A DNA stretch of 64,000 bases from Niastella sp966211305 (GTDB lineage: Bacteria > Bacteroidota > Bacteroidia > Chitinophagales > Chitinophagaceae): positions 1-64,000 of the forward strand of contig CBIHPC010000002.1 in the NCBI GenBank assembly GCA_966211305.1, in the 5' to 3' direction. Under the pieces are notes generated by a model. It saw nothing but the letters and a program-made list of their open reading frames with translations, made no database searches and was not told the DNA's origin. Shown piece by piece: positions 36,164 through 46,100 of this stretch. The position numbers and the translations under genes are program-made. Every line of letters begins with the position of its first letter. Position 1 is the stretch's first letter.

Positions 36164-39100
36164 TTATTGTATGACTATTTTCCTGGTAATGGTTTGGCCG
36201 CCATTTCTAACATGCATATAATACATGCCTGATGTTAACCCCTTAACAGATACGTTTTGTGTTGTAGCCGTTAATTTCAGAGACCGCAGCAACGCCCCGT
36301 TTGCATTATATAATTGGATAATTGCTCCTGCTGATAATTTGCTGACAAACACATTTAAATTATCACGTACCGGATTGGGATAGATCACAATTTGATAAGC
36401 GCCAGTCGTTTCATTAAATGAATCACCGAAAGCCGAAAGGACTGGCTGAACATTTACTCTTGCACCGGCTGTGTTGCCGGCTACACCAAATGCACCCAGG
36501 GTTGTATATCCTGACGCTGTTGCTGTATACGGACTGGCAAGCGTTCCACTTCCACTCAACGAAGCTGCTGTCATGTTCCAACTGGCGTTTTTATACTGCA
36601 TTACAGCCAGTGATTGTGAAGGATCAAATCCGCCTGCCTGGTCGGCAAGCACCCATCCGAACTTTGCGGTAATGTTACTACCGCCAGCCACATCTTCGGT
36701 GATGGTCCATTGTTTATTTACTACTTTACCTGCGTCGGGAACAGTGTTATCAAAAGTGTTTTTTACACTTATAGTAAAGTTGTCGGGCGTTCCGCTATTG
36801 GTTAACATTACCGGATTGTACCTGTCGGCCGAAACTCCAACCGGAAAGCTAACGGCTGTAGCTCCAACGGAACGTTTCAAAGCACCGGTTCCTGAAGTAA
36901 TGAAATAATTGCTGCCTGTTGTAAGGGTAGTTGTTTTAGTAGCATCTACCAGTCCTCCGTTTGCAATGGTCAGTACTACCTTACCATTATTACCTGTTGT
37001 GGCGGGTGAACTGTTCACGGTATTAAAACCCGTACCCAGTTTTAAAACACCGGCTGTGCCGATATTCAGCGAAACAACTGAAGCTGCATTGGTTGAAAAA
37101 GGCACCAGATTCGAAGTGGTAGCTGTGGCGCTTAGATCAAGTATTCCTTCAATATTATACGTATACCTGCCGCCGGGATTCGGCGTGGTGTTTCCGGCAG
37201 GGCTAAATGAACCTGCACTATTCACCAGCTTAATGGTCTTACCGTTATTGATCGTAAACGTTACATGCTCACCTGCCGTATTGCCGCTGCTGTTATAATA
37301 AGCAGTAAAAGCGCCGCTGTTCAGTGAAAGGTTTACATCCTGATCGAAAACAACCTTTAACGCGTTTGGATTGGCCGGCAGCGGTCTCACGCGGCTGATC
37401 TTTGAAACGCCGGTACCGGTCCATAACACCGAAGCACAGGCTGTACTAAACTCAACAAGGACCAGGTCGTCGGGACTGGCATCGCCACCCAATACGCCGT
37501 CATTTTTAATGATCACACCTGCGGCCGATCCGGCGCCGATGCGCAGGGCCTGTGCAGCGGGTGTTGCTCCATATCCGCCATTACTTTTCAATACAGCGCC
37601 GCTTTCTATGAAAAGACTGTTTACACTCTTTAAACCATCCAGTGAAACCGTGTGGCCTGCGCGGATCGTAACGTTTGCATTAAAAGGTTGAACGCCTTTT
37701 GCCTGCAATACCCATGATTTGGAAGAAGCAACATATTTCTCCCAGATGGAAACGCTATTAGTTCCATTGCCGCCGGAAGCATTGGTCCAGAAGCCGGAAG
37801 CAACTGAACGGAAGTCTCCATTTAAAGGAATGCCGGGGTCTACGGCGGCTATATAGCTGGTATTGGGAACACTGCCTGATCTGGATGCCTTTACATAATA
37901 ATAGTATATAGCGCCCTGGGCCGGCAGTGAATCGGTATAGCTGTAAGCCACCACGTTATCGCTCACCCCACTAAGCTGTTTGATCATTGTGAAATTAATG
38001 CTGTCTGTACTGCGGTACACTTCGAAAAGCACGCCGGTCATTGGCCAGCACAGGTTCCAGCTAAGCGTTGTAAAAGTGGCGCTGCGTTGTGCACGGAAAT
38101 TGGCAACGGCAACTTCATCCGCATCATTGTTACCCAGCGCAGGAAATGCTGTTAACGGGTTCCAGGTGCCGAACATATTGCTATTTTCAAAATAAGGCGC
38201 CGCCTGTGCCTCCGTCAGTTGTTTTGACCAGGATACCCGCTGACTTACATCAACCAGGCTGCCATCGAATTTGCGGCTTTTATATTCTGCATAAGTAATT
38301 AAAGAAGTGTTGGTGCCGGTATCCCAGGCAGACCAGCCTTCTGGTTTGATGGAGGAACCCATAACGGCATTGAGAAATACAGTTTTGTTTGATTTTTTAT
38401 CAACGAAACCTGCGCTGTTCTGCCAGGGCCTGCCAAGCGTATAAGACGTTACGCCGCGGTTCTCTGTAATACGGTAATCGCGGAACACATAGCCATAAGC
38501 CTGCGCACCGGATGTATTTACGGCTGTTATATAACCACCGCTGCTGCCATCGATGCGGTCACGGGGAAAGATCACACAGGAATCAAACACACCAATGGAA
38601 GAACCAAATATAAAATCGGTATTTCCATCGATGTAGCAATTGAGAAAGTATTGCCGGTTGCCATCGCCATGGGCCAGCACCGTATCCTGACCGCCAATAA
38701 AGCGGCAGTTCTTAAAGGCGCACCGGTCTGCAGTAACGTTCAGGGCCAGCGCCTGCGGACCATCGCCTGTGTAGCCGGTTGTATTTTCAACCGTAACATT
38801 CATCATGAAGCAATCGGCGGCATTGATGGTCAGTGTTGCTGAGTTACTGGTGCCTAACACGACACCGTTCTCGGTTTTACCGGCATAAGAATCCCAACTG
38901 ATGACCACATTGCCCGCACTCTCACCTATCAACTGAATAAATGGCTTATTGGAAGGGATATTCACTTTTTCAACATAACGGCCATTTTTGATATAAATAA
39001 CATACGGCGTTGTACGGCCTGCAGGCGCCGCATTAATAGCAGCCTGAATGCTGCTGTAATTGCCACCGCCATTCAGGGACACCATTACATTGGCTGTTAT

Positions 39101-41473
39101 ACCTGCTGAAGCGGTTGCAGCCGGTGAATAATTAAATGCTTTATCGACTGTATATATGTGATAGTAATAAGTAGCGCCTGAAGCAAGGGCCGCTACGCTG
39201 CCATCGTCGGTAAAACCGGTATTGGTACCAATATAAACAACTGTGTTGCCGGTACCGGCCACATTGCCCATAGAATAGATACCATTAGGGTTTAATGCGG
39301 GTTGTGTAGCTGAACCGCTTCGTATCACTATATAACCACCGCCGTCTACCCCGGTTGCAGGAGCTGCCCACGCAAGGTTGATGCTGCCGTATTTACCTGT
39401 GGCAGCGGGCGCCGTAACGGCGGCCGGCGCTGTTACATCGGCCGCAGGGGAAGCCTGGTTATCGGCGGGATATACTACAAAATCATCCACATCGAATGGT
39501 TGCGCTATTGGAGTACCGCCACCGTTGAACCGGATGCCGGCAAACACCGTGGAAGGCGTAAACGAGTTGTTCAATGAATAAGGCAGCGCCGCTTTGGCCC
39601 AGTTGCCGTTAGTGGCCGCCCAGGCTGTAGTCGAATAAGTGGTAACAAAATTAGCCGTTCCCCTGTTATCCGTTGCCGTCAGCAAACCGCTTACTCCATT
39701 GCCTGCCGCCGGCGTTACAGCCCGGTAATAGTATTGTACAATGTATTTTGTTCCATTAACAAATAAGGGCGCCGTTACAGCCGGCGAAAAACAATTTTTG
39801 GTGCTTGCGCTGGTACTTGTATAGGTGAAATAATTACTGCCTGTTCTGGCAGTTCCATTACTTATGATTCCGGCTGTACTATTACATGTCCACACTGTGG
39901 GTGAAAGATTGGCCGCACCGGTGGGCGTGGCAGTTGATACCGTACCGGCAGGTTGATTTTCAAAACCACCTTCCATGCCCGGCCAGATGCCGATAAGCTG
40001 TTTTTGACTAACTGGTGGCGTACTGGTACCGGTAAGGCTGTTGAGGTAATTTTCCAGGTTGGTATAACCGTTAGCTGCCGTTCCGTTCCTGTCGGCGGCA
40101 TCGTTGGGATTGAGGCCATTACCGCTCTCCCAGCTATCGGGCATACCGTCGTGATCGTTGTCGGCCGGCGGCGTTGCTGAAACAAGCGTTGGCCATGCAT
40201 TCACGGTTTCATTGTATGCAGTGCCATGCGGATACCCGCCCTGTACATCGATGATACGTCCCGTTCTGTTGCGCACATCATTCACGATCCGCTGGTCTAA
40301 CGTATCGCGGTTTGGTAAAGAACAACCCGCTTTCTGTAATACCGCTTCATATGCATCCGTGGCCGATTGTATTGTAAACGGATATCCCGGATCGAAAGGT
40401 GTGGTTGCTTTTACCGTTGGTATGTCTGCAGAGCCGCCTTGTGGCACTACCCCCAACCAGTTATCGGCGGTATTAGTAGGAGAACCATCCACATAATTGC
40501 CGGCTACATACCATTTTCCATAAGGAACGGTACTGCTGAAGTTGGGATTGCATATACGGTATTTTACCCCGCTGCTGGTATTGGGACCGTATTTGTAATA
40601 GTTATTAACTACGTTGTAATTGCCGCCTTCGCCTCCATAAATAGTATTAATACCCCAGTTGTAAATTACATTGTTCCTGAAATCACAGTTCTCCACACCA
40701 ACTGTATTGGGTGTATATGAACTAACACCGGCAAAACGCGGATTGCGGTTGTTGCAATCAGCGATCAGGTTGTGGTGCATGGAAGCGCGCTTAGCCCCCC
40801 AGATACCGCCAAAGCCGTGCCGCTCATAGTCGGTGTCACCTGTTTCAAAATGATAGGAGTAGTTCAGCGGTTCTGTAATAAAACACCACTGAATGGTAAG
40901 ATTGTCGCCCCTGTAAATGGTCAGGGCTTCGTCATTACTCCAGCTTGCCGTACAATGGTCAATAATGATATTATTTACACCCATAGCTCCAAATGCATCG
41001 TCGCCACCGCTGCCATCAACCGGATTACCATTCGCATCCACTTTCTTTTGATTTTTATCGCCCAAACGGAAACGCATATAACGTACAATTACGTTATCTC
41101 CGCCGATAGAAACGGGATAGTCGGCCACACAAATGCCATCCCCCGGAGCGGTTTGCCCCGCAATGGTGGTATTGGTTTTGATGCTGAGGCGTGAATTGAG
41201 ATGAATGGTGCCCGAAACACGGAACACTACTGTACGGTAAGTAGCGGAGGCTGTAAGCGCATAACGCAAACAGCCAGGCTGGCCGTCATCACTCAAATTG
41301 GTTACTTCAAAGACGGTGGTCGGGGTTGTAGAAGTTCCTCTTCCGCCTGTAGTGTACATACCTGCTCCTTCGGCGCCCGGGAAAGCAGGTTGTTGCGCTG
41401 TTGAAGCGTACACGAACAGCATACATACTGCCATGCATAAATTACTAATAAGCAATTTGATTGTTGGATACAT
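36164..41473 (-). CDS. Bifunctional pectate lyase (PL1) - pectin methylesterase (CE8), paralogue A, T9SS-exported
   Basis: A 1769-residue secreted protein; ATG 41473 (MYPTIKLLISNLCMAVC) is the start, with a TTG two codons earlier rejected. Residues ~28-430 form a PL1 right-handed beta-helix (FPGAEGAGMYTTGGRG, VIVRYMRFRLGDK, GGDDAFGAMGVNNIIIDHCT). A TSP3-like calcium segment (DNDHDGMPDSWESGNGLNPN) follows, then a jelly-roll sugar-binding-like domain (~490-670) and FN3. Residues ~796-1103 are CE8, with acid Asp930 (GGQDTV), nucleophile Asp953 (IDGNTDFIFG) and Arg1015 (LGRPW). A second FN3, beta-rich repeats and a T9SS tail (VIYPNPVRDNL) complete it. The two activities fit together: CE8 removes methyl groups and PL1 then cleaves the polygalacturonate. 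It is the last gene of the pectin operon. Confidence 0.9.
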   Translation of the reverse strand: MYPTIKLLISNLCMAVCMLFVYASTAQQPAFPGAEGAGMYTTGGRGTSTTPTTVFEVTNLSDDGQPGCLRYALTASATYRTVVFRVSGTIHLNSRLSIKTNTTIAGQTAPGDGICVADYPVSIGGDNVIVRYMRFRLGDKNQKKVDANGNPVDGSGGDDAFGAMGVNNIIIDHCTASWSNDEALTIYRGDNLTIQWCFITEPLNYSYHFETGDTDYERHGFGGIWGAKRASMHHNLIADCNNRNPRFAGVSSYTPNTVGVENCDFRNNVIYNWGINTIYGGEGGNYNVVNNYYKYGPNTSSGVKYRICNPNFSSTVPYGKWYVAGNYVDGSPTNTADNWLGVVPQGGSADIPTVKATTPFDPGYPFTIQSATDAYEAVLQKAGCSLPNRDTLDQRIVNDVRNRTGRIIDVQGGYPHGTAYNETVNAWPTLVSATPPADNDHDGMPDSWESGNGLNPNDAADRNGTAANGYTNLENYLNSLTGTSTPPVSQKQLIGIWPGMEGGFENQPAGTVSTATPTGAANLSPTVWTCNSTAGIISNGTARTGSNYFTYTSTSASTKNCFSPAVTAPLFVNGTKYIVQYYYRAVTPAAGNGVSGLLTATDNRGTANFVTTYSTTAWAATNGNWAKAALPYSLNNSFTPSTVFAGIRFNGGGTPIAQPFDVDDFVVYPADNQASPAADVTAPAAVTAPAATGKYGSINLAWAAPATGVDGGGYIVIRSGSATQPALNPNGIYSMGNVAGTGNTVVYIGTNTGFTDDGSVAALASGATYYYHIYTVDKAFNYSPAATASAGITANVMVSLNGGGNYSSIQAAINAAPAGRTTPYVIYIKNGRYVEKVNIPSNKPFIQLIGESAGNVVISWDSYAGKTENGVVLGTSNSATLTINAADCFMMNVTVENTTGYTGDGPQALALNVTADRCAFKNCRFIGGQDTVLAHGDGNRQYFLNCYIDGNTDFIFGSSIGVFDSCVIFPRDRIDGSSGGYITAVNTSGAQAYGYVFRDYRITENRGVTSYTLGRPWQNSAGFVDKKSNKTVFLNAVMGSSIKPEGWSAWDTGTNTSLITYAEYKSRKFDGSLVDVSQRVSWSKQLTEAQAAPYFENSNMFGTWNPLTAFPALGNNDADEVAVANFRAQRSATFTTLSWNLCWPMTGVLFEVYRSTDSINFTMIKQLSGVSDNVVAYSYTDSLPAQGAIYYYYVKASRSGSVPNTSYIAAVDPGIPLNGDFRSVASGFWTNASGGNGTNSVSIWEKYVASSKSWVLQAKGVQPFNANVTIRAGHTVSLDGLKSVNSLFIESGAVLKSNGGYGATPAAQALRIGAGSAAGVIIKNDGVLGGDASPDDLVLVEFSTACASVLWTGTGVSKISRVRPLPANPNALKVVFDQDVNLSLNSGAFTAYYNSSGNTAGEHVTFTINNGKTIKLVNSAGSFSPAGNTTPNPGGRYTYNIEGILDLSATATTSNLVPFSTNAASVVSLNIGTAGVLKLGTGFNTVNSSPATTGNNGKVVLTIANGGLVDATKTTTLTTGSNYFITSGTGALKRSVGATAVSFPVGVSADRYNPVMLTNSGTPDNFTISVKNTFDNTVPDAGKVVNKQWTITEDVAGGSNITAKFGWVLADQAGGFDPSQSLAVMQYKNASWNMTAASLSGSGTLASPYTATASGYTTLGAFGVAGNTAGARVNVQPVLSAFGDSFNETTGAYQIVIYPNPVRDNLNVFVSKLSAGAIIQLYNANGALLRSLKLTATTQNVSVKGLTSGMYYMHVRNGGQTITRKIVIQ

Positions 41474-41550
41474 AAGCAAACGTTTGGTTTTATATTAGAG
41501 ACAGACCGGCATTGGAATCACCGGTTGCTTTGCTTATCATGGCTGTTCAC

Positions 41551-43065
41551 TTACAATCTGTTGCCATTCAGCATAACATTGCTGCTGTTGGTAACTGATA
41601 CGGCGGGACCTGTTTTCACAGTGCGTATTTGAACCCGGTTCAACTGAATGTCATTTGCCTCAATGATCTCTGCGCAGTTGTTTGTTTTCAATACCAGGTT
41701 ATCCATAACAATATTCTTAATTGGCATTTCGGGTAAGCCTCTTATAAAAATGCCGCGTTCTGCACCCTGGCAAACAATATGTGAGATGTGAAAATTGCGA
41801 AACTGTGGTGTAGCTTCTGTAACAGGAGGCACGGCTGTTTTTTCATTATCAGCAGGTTTAGTAAAATAATACATATCAAAAAGGATGGCATCACGAACGA
41901 TATCTTTCATGCGGATGTTTTTGATATAGATCTGCTCCACCACGCCACCCCGGCCCCTGGTGGTTTTAAACCGCAGACCGTTATCAGTGCCAATGAACGA
42001 ACAATCATAGACAAAGATATTTCTGGCGCCGCCGCTCATTTCAGAGCCAATAACAAAACCACCATGCCCCTTGTAAACAATATTCTTCCTGATGACCACA
42101 TTTTCCGTTGGCTTCCCCCTTTTTCTACCTTCTTCGTCTTTGCCCGATTTAATACAGATACCATCATCCCCAACATCAAACGTGCAGCCTTCGACCAATA
42201 CATTTTTACAGCTTTCCACATCAAGCCCATCGCCATTATGGGCATAGTCAGGATTTTTTACAAACACATTCCGTACCGTTACATCTTCACAAAGCACCGG
42301 GTGCAGGCACCAGGCCGGAGAGTTCTGAAAGATCACTCCTTCCAGTAAAACTTTTTTGCAACTATTGAATACAACAAGATTGGGGCGCAGGAAATCCTTG
42401 ATGTCTTCAAAATCTTTTAATATCTGGCCCGGCAAAATGGAAGCAGTTCGCTTTTCATCGAAAGCCAGTTTTGTTTTTGCGGAAGGAAACCAGGTCTTCC
42501 CATCACTGCTTACCAATCCGCCTGATGCTGTTTTTAATTTCCATTCCTGTTCGGTAAGTTGGTTTTTACCAACCATTCGCCAGGCATCTCCATTGCCATC
42601 GATGATGCCCTTACCGGTTATAGCAATATTTTCGAGGTTTGTGCCGTAAATGGGTGATTGATTTCGTGCAGCGCGTCTTCCTTCATAAGTTCCTTCTACC
42701 AGGGGATATTGATCAAAGTCTGTAGTGAACAACAAAATTGCATCGCGTTCGATGTGAAGGTTCACATTGCTTTTCATGGCGATGGGACCAGTGAGCCATA
42801 TTCCACCCGGAACCACTACGACTCCCCCGCCTTTATTACTACAAGCTGTGATCGTTTGCACAATGCTGTTGGTATTCATGGTTAACCCATCTGCAACCGC
42901 GCCATACGCAAGTATATTAAAAGTGTCTTTCCTGAAAACAGGTTCAATGGTACGGGGAAGGTTCGACCAGGAATAAGGCATGTTGCGCTTCGGCGGCTGC
43001 GCAGGTAATTCTACAACATAAAGACCTGAAATAAATAAAGCCAGGAGTATTATAATTTTCATCAT
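41551..43065 (-). CDS. GH28 polygalacturonase
   Basis: A 504-residue secreted right-handed beta-helix hydrolase with signal peptide (MMKIIILLALFISGLYVVEL). Catalytic motifs of GH28 are all present: NGDGLD (Asp282), GDDGICIKSG (Asp300 and Asp301), GHGGFVIGSE (His334) and RFKTTRGRGG for substrate carboxylate binding. GH28 hydrolyses alpha-1,4 bonds between galacturonic acids; family members in SusCD loci often act on oligomers from the non-reducing end. It has no T9SS tail, unlike its two neighbours, so it probably works in the periplasm on imported oligogalacturonides. It lies between the two PL1-CE8 genes, with a hairpin in the upstream gap. Confidence 0.92.
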   Translation of the reverse strand: MMKIIILLALFISGLYVVELPAQPPKRNMPYSWSNLPRTIEPVFRKDTFNILAYGAVADGLTMNTNSIVQTITACSNKGGGVVVVPGGIWLTGPIAMKSNVNLHIERDAILLFTTDFDQYPLVEGTYEGRRAARNQSPIYGTNLENIAITGKGIIDGNGDAWRMVGKNQLTEQEWKLKTASGGLVSSDGKTWFPSAKTKLAFDEKRTASILPGQILKDFEDIKDFLRPNLVVFNSCKKVLLEGVIFQNSPAWCLHPVLCEDVTVRNVFVKNPDYAHNGDGLDVESCKNVLVEGCTFDVGDDGICIKSGKDEEGRKRGKPTENVVIRKNIVYKGHGGFVIGSEMSGGARNIFVYDCSFIGTDNGLRFKTTRGRGGVVEQIYIKNIRMKDIVRDAILFDMYYFTKPADNEKTAVPPVTEATPQFRNFHISHIVCQGAERGIFIRGLPEMPIKNIVMDNLVLKTNNCAEIIEANDIQLNRVQIRTVKTGPAVSVTNSSNVMLNGNRL

Positions 43066-43076
43066 TTTGTAATTGA

Positions 43077-43142
43077 GAGCCGGCTAAAAAGAACAATCGT
43101 ACTTAAAATTCATACATCTTTTCAGCCGGCTCCTGTTAATCA
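43077..43142. repeat. Long-loop hairpin between PL1-CE8 B and GH28
   Basis: Perfect 9-base arms GAGCCGGCT (43077-43085) and AGCCGGCTC (43134-43142) bracket a 48-base AT-rich loop within the 102-base intercistronic gap. It is a possible processing or attenuation structure; no T-run follows on the minus strand. Confidence 0.45.
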
Positions 43143-43167
43143 TCGACGGGTTTCCCATTGGAACAAA

Positions 43168-46100
43168 CTATTGTACCAATACCTTTACGGTAGTTACCTG
43201 ATCACCGTTCCTTACCATCACCAGATAAATACCACCTGCCAAACCTTTTACAGGAACAGCTTCGATTGTGTTTGCCAATTTCACGGAACGTACTAAAACA
43301 CCAACCTGATTAAACAGTTGTACTGTTGCGCCTGCTTCCACTTTGCGTACACGAACTTTTAAAATATCAATAACAGGATTCGGATAAACCGCTATATAAG
43401 CTGGGGCTCTGTTAGCCCAATTGAAAGAACTGTCAGAGATCCGGCTTCCAGTGTCGCAGCTATTTAAACGATCGCCATGATTAAGATGGTCCTGTACCGA
43501 AGCCGGTTCTATGCAGATCACTTTACCATTGTGGCAAACCATTACCTTACTGCTGTCTTTACTGCATCTTACATCTACCACTTCGATCGATATGCCGGCC
43601 TGAGCAGAACAGTTATGCATATCGTTTACAATAACACTATAGGTGCCGGCCGCAGCAACGGAAACCGACCTGGTAGTTTGCCCGTTACTCCATTGATATG
43701 TATATGGCGAACTGCCGCCGGCAGGGATTGCACTAATATTAAGGGCAGCAGGACCATAACCCCAATAGAGGGTATTCTTTTCATCGACAGCAGGATTCAT
43801 TGCATACACATCCGGGATAGTAACCGATATACGCGGGTTTACCGTAACAGTGGTTTTACAGCCGGCTCTATTGCCCCGGTCATCTATGACCGTCCAGTTA
43901 ATGGTACTTACTCCCTCATTGAAGCCCCCGCTTGCATCAGCGCCCTGGCCATTTCGCATGGTGGCGCCAGTTATAGAATAACTAATATTTACACTTCCTG
44001 AATTATCTGTCGCCTGTAGCAACGGAATGGCATAGACGCCACTGTTGGCATAACATTGTACCGGTACCGCGGGACAAGTTGTAATTACAGGTGCGGTTGT
44101 GTCCATGTAGTTGGCAATACTAAATGAAGAGAACCCGGTGATACCTGAAACGCTGGCGGAATATGGATTTGTTTCTGTTCCGGCGCCTGTTACCACAGCG
44201 GGATACTGTTCCCAGTCGCTACCGTTATATCGAATAATGAATACCGGTTCGGCAGGATCAAATGCTGTAGCGTGGTCGCCGGTAGTCCAGGTTAACGACA
44301 CCGTTGCATTGCTGCCGCCGGCTACATCTTCTGTTATATCCCATTGTTTATTCACTATCCTGGCTGGATCGGCAACCGGATGATCCAGCACATTTTTTAT
44401 CCCAATAGCAAATTTATCTGCGGTTCCCAGGTTCTTCAGCGTTGCGCGGTTAGGATTTTTGATGGAAGTTCCCAAAGGAAACACGGCATCGGACGACCCA
44501 ACACTTCTTATGATCTTACCGCCCGGGGCAAGAACAAAGAAATTCGGTAAAACGGTGAAGTTATTAGCTGCTGTAATTTTAGAAGCGTCCAGTACGCCGG
44601 ATGAACCAATAGTTAAATACACTTTACCTGGTGCACTGGCAGTAGCGCTCACCACCCTGAACTGTGTGCCTGTTTTCAGCATACCGTTAATATTTAACTG
44701 TATCTTATTTCCCGGTATGGTATCCTGCGGTATGAGGCTGCTCAGCGTGCCGCTGTTGCTCAGGTCAAGGATGCCATCAATATTATATGTATATACGCCG
44801 GCGGTCCTGTAGTTCATTGAGGTGGACGTAGCATGCAGGGAAGCCGCAGTGACCGTAACGCCCGGCAAAATATTTACTGTAATAGAATCATCCCCATTTA
44901 ATAACGCCGCCCCATTGTTATACCACCCCTGCAACGTACCGGAAAGACTGAGGTCGGCAGCAATATTGATCGCACAGGTCTTTATCTGCTCCATGCAGGT
45001 GAGGTTGGTGAATTTATACGTTCCCACCCCTCTTATATTACAGGTATTATTGAATGCAGTATGGTCATCCAATTGCAGGCTCAACCTGTAGGCGTTTGCA
45101 TCAGCGCCGCCAAAAACACCATCGTTTTCGATATCCCCTTTCAGCCTGAACAATTGATTAGTTCCATTCCCCTGGAATACGCCACCGTTTTCTATGGTTA
45201 AATTGTTATTGGCGCTCAATGCCGTAAGTGTTACAATAGTACCCGCTGAAATGGTAACATTGGTATTGGAAGGCGCTGTGCCCAATGGCTGGTTCACCCA
45301 GGCCGTTCCATTGTATTTTTGCCATACGGTATTGCCACCTGTACCGGTAAAATTCCAGGTTATGGAAGGCGCCTTAGTATAGCCTGAACCTGGATTGGTG
45401 ATCGTGACGCCGGTTACTTTTCCGTTGGTAACAACAGCCGTACCGGTCGCTGTGGTTCCGCCCGCAGGCGCAGCAGAAAAAGAACAGGTTGGTGTGCCGG
45501 TCAATCCTTCAACGCTTCCGGTAACATTAACTGCGGAAACAGTACCGGCAGTGAGCGTCACCGATGTAGTGACCGAATTGTTCACCGGCCCGCTGTTCAC
45601 CGATCTGAAGTCATTGGTTAAGGGTACTGATTTATTCACTTTTATAATAGTGTCGGTAATGCAGGTAGCATAACCGCTTTTCTTCGCAACGATCTTATAG
45701 AAATATGACACACCCTTTGCCGGTACGGCATCAACAAACTTAAATGCAGCCGTAGTATCGGTGGTGCTTATGAATGAATTTACCGAAGAGAAATTTATGC
45801 TGTCGGTGCTTCTGTGCAGTTCGTAGGTTACACCATTTATGGGCCAGCAGATATTGAAAAGGATGGTTGACTGGGAAGAAGACCTGTTCACCCTGAAATT
45901 GCTGAGGCTAATGGGCGCCGGAAAAGGCGTACAGGCGTCTCCTGATACAACACAAGGATCCCAACTTCCAAACATATTGCTGTTTACTAAGTAAGGGGCT
46001 GCCTGCTCATCAGTAAACTCTTTTGACCAGCTCACTCTTTTACTTAAATCAACCAAAGCACCGTTGAAATATCTTGTCTTATATTCTGCGTAGGTAATTA

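Noticed and set aside
36471..37298. Long plus-strand open frames opposite the PL1-CE8 A gene
   Set aside because: They are low-complexity mirror readings (runs of Val, Leu, Pro, Ala) of a Thr/Ser/Gly-rich secreted protein on the other strand, with no start context or family motif.
41788..42348. 186-codon plus-strand frame opposite GH28
   Set aside because: GH28 on the minus strand has every catalytic motif; the opposite frame has none.
43477..44001. 174-codon plus-strand frame opposite PL1-CE8 B
   Set aside because: It lies wholly within the C-terminal repeats of the real gene and shows no recognisable domain.
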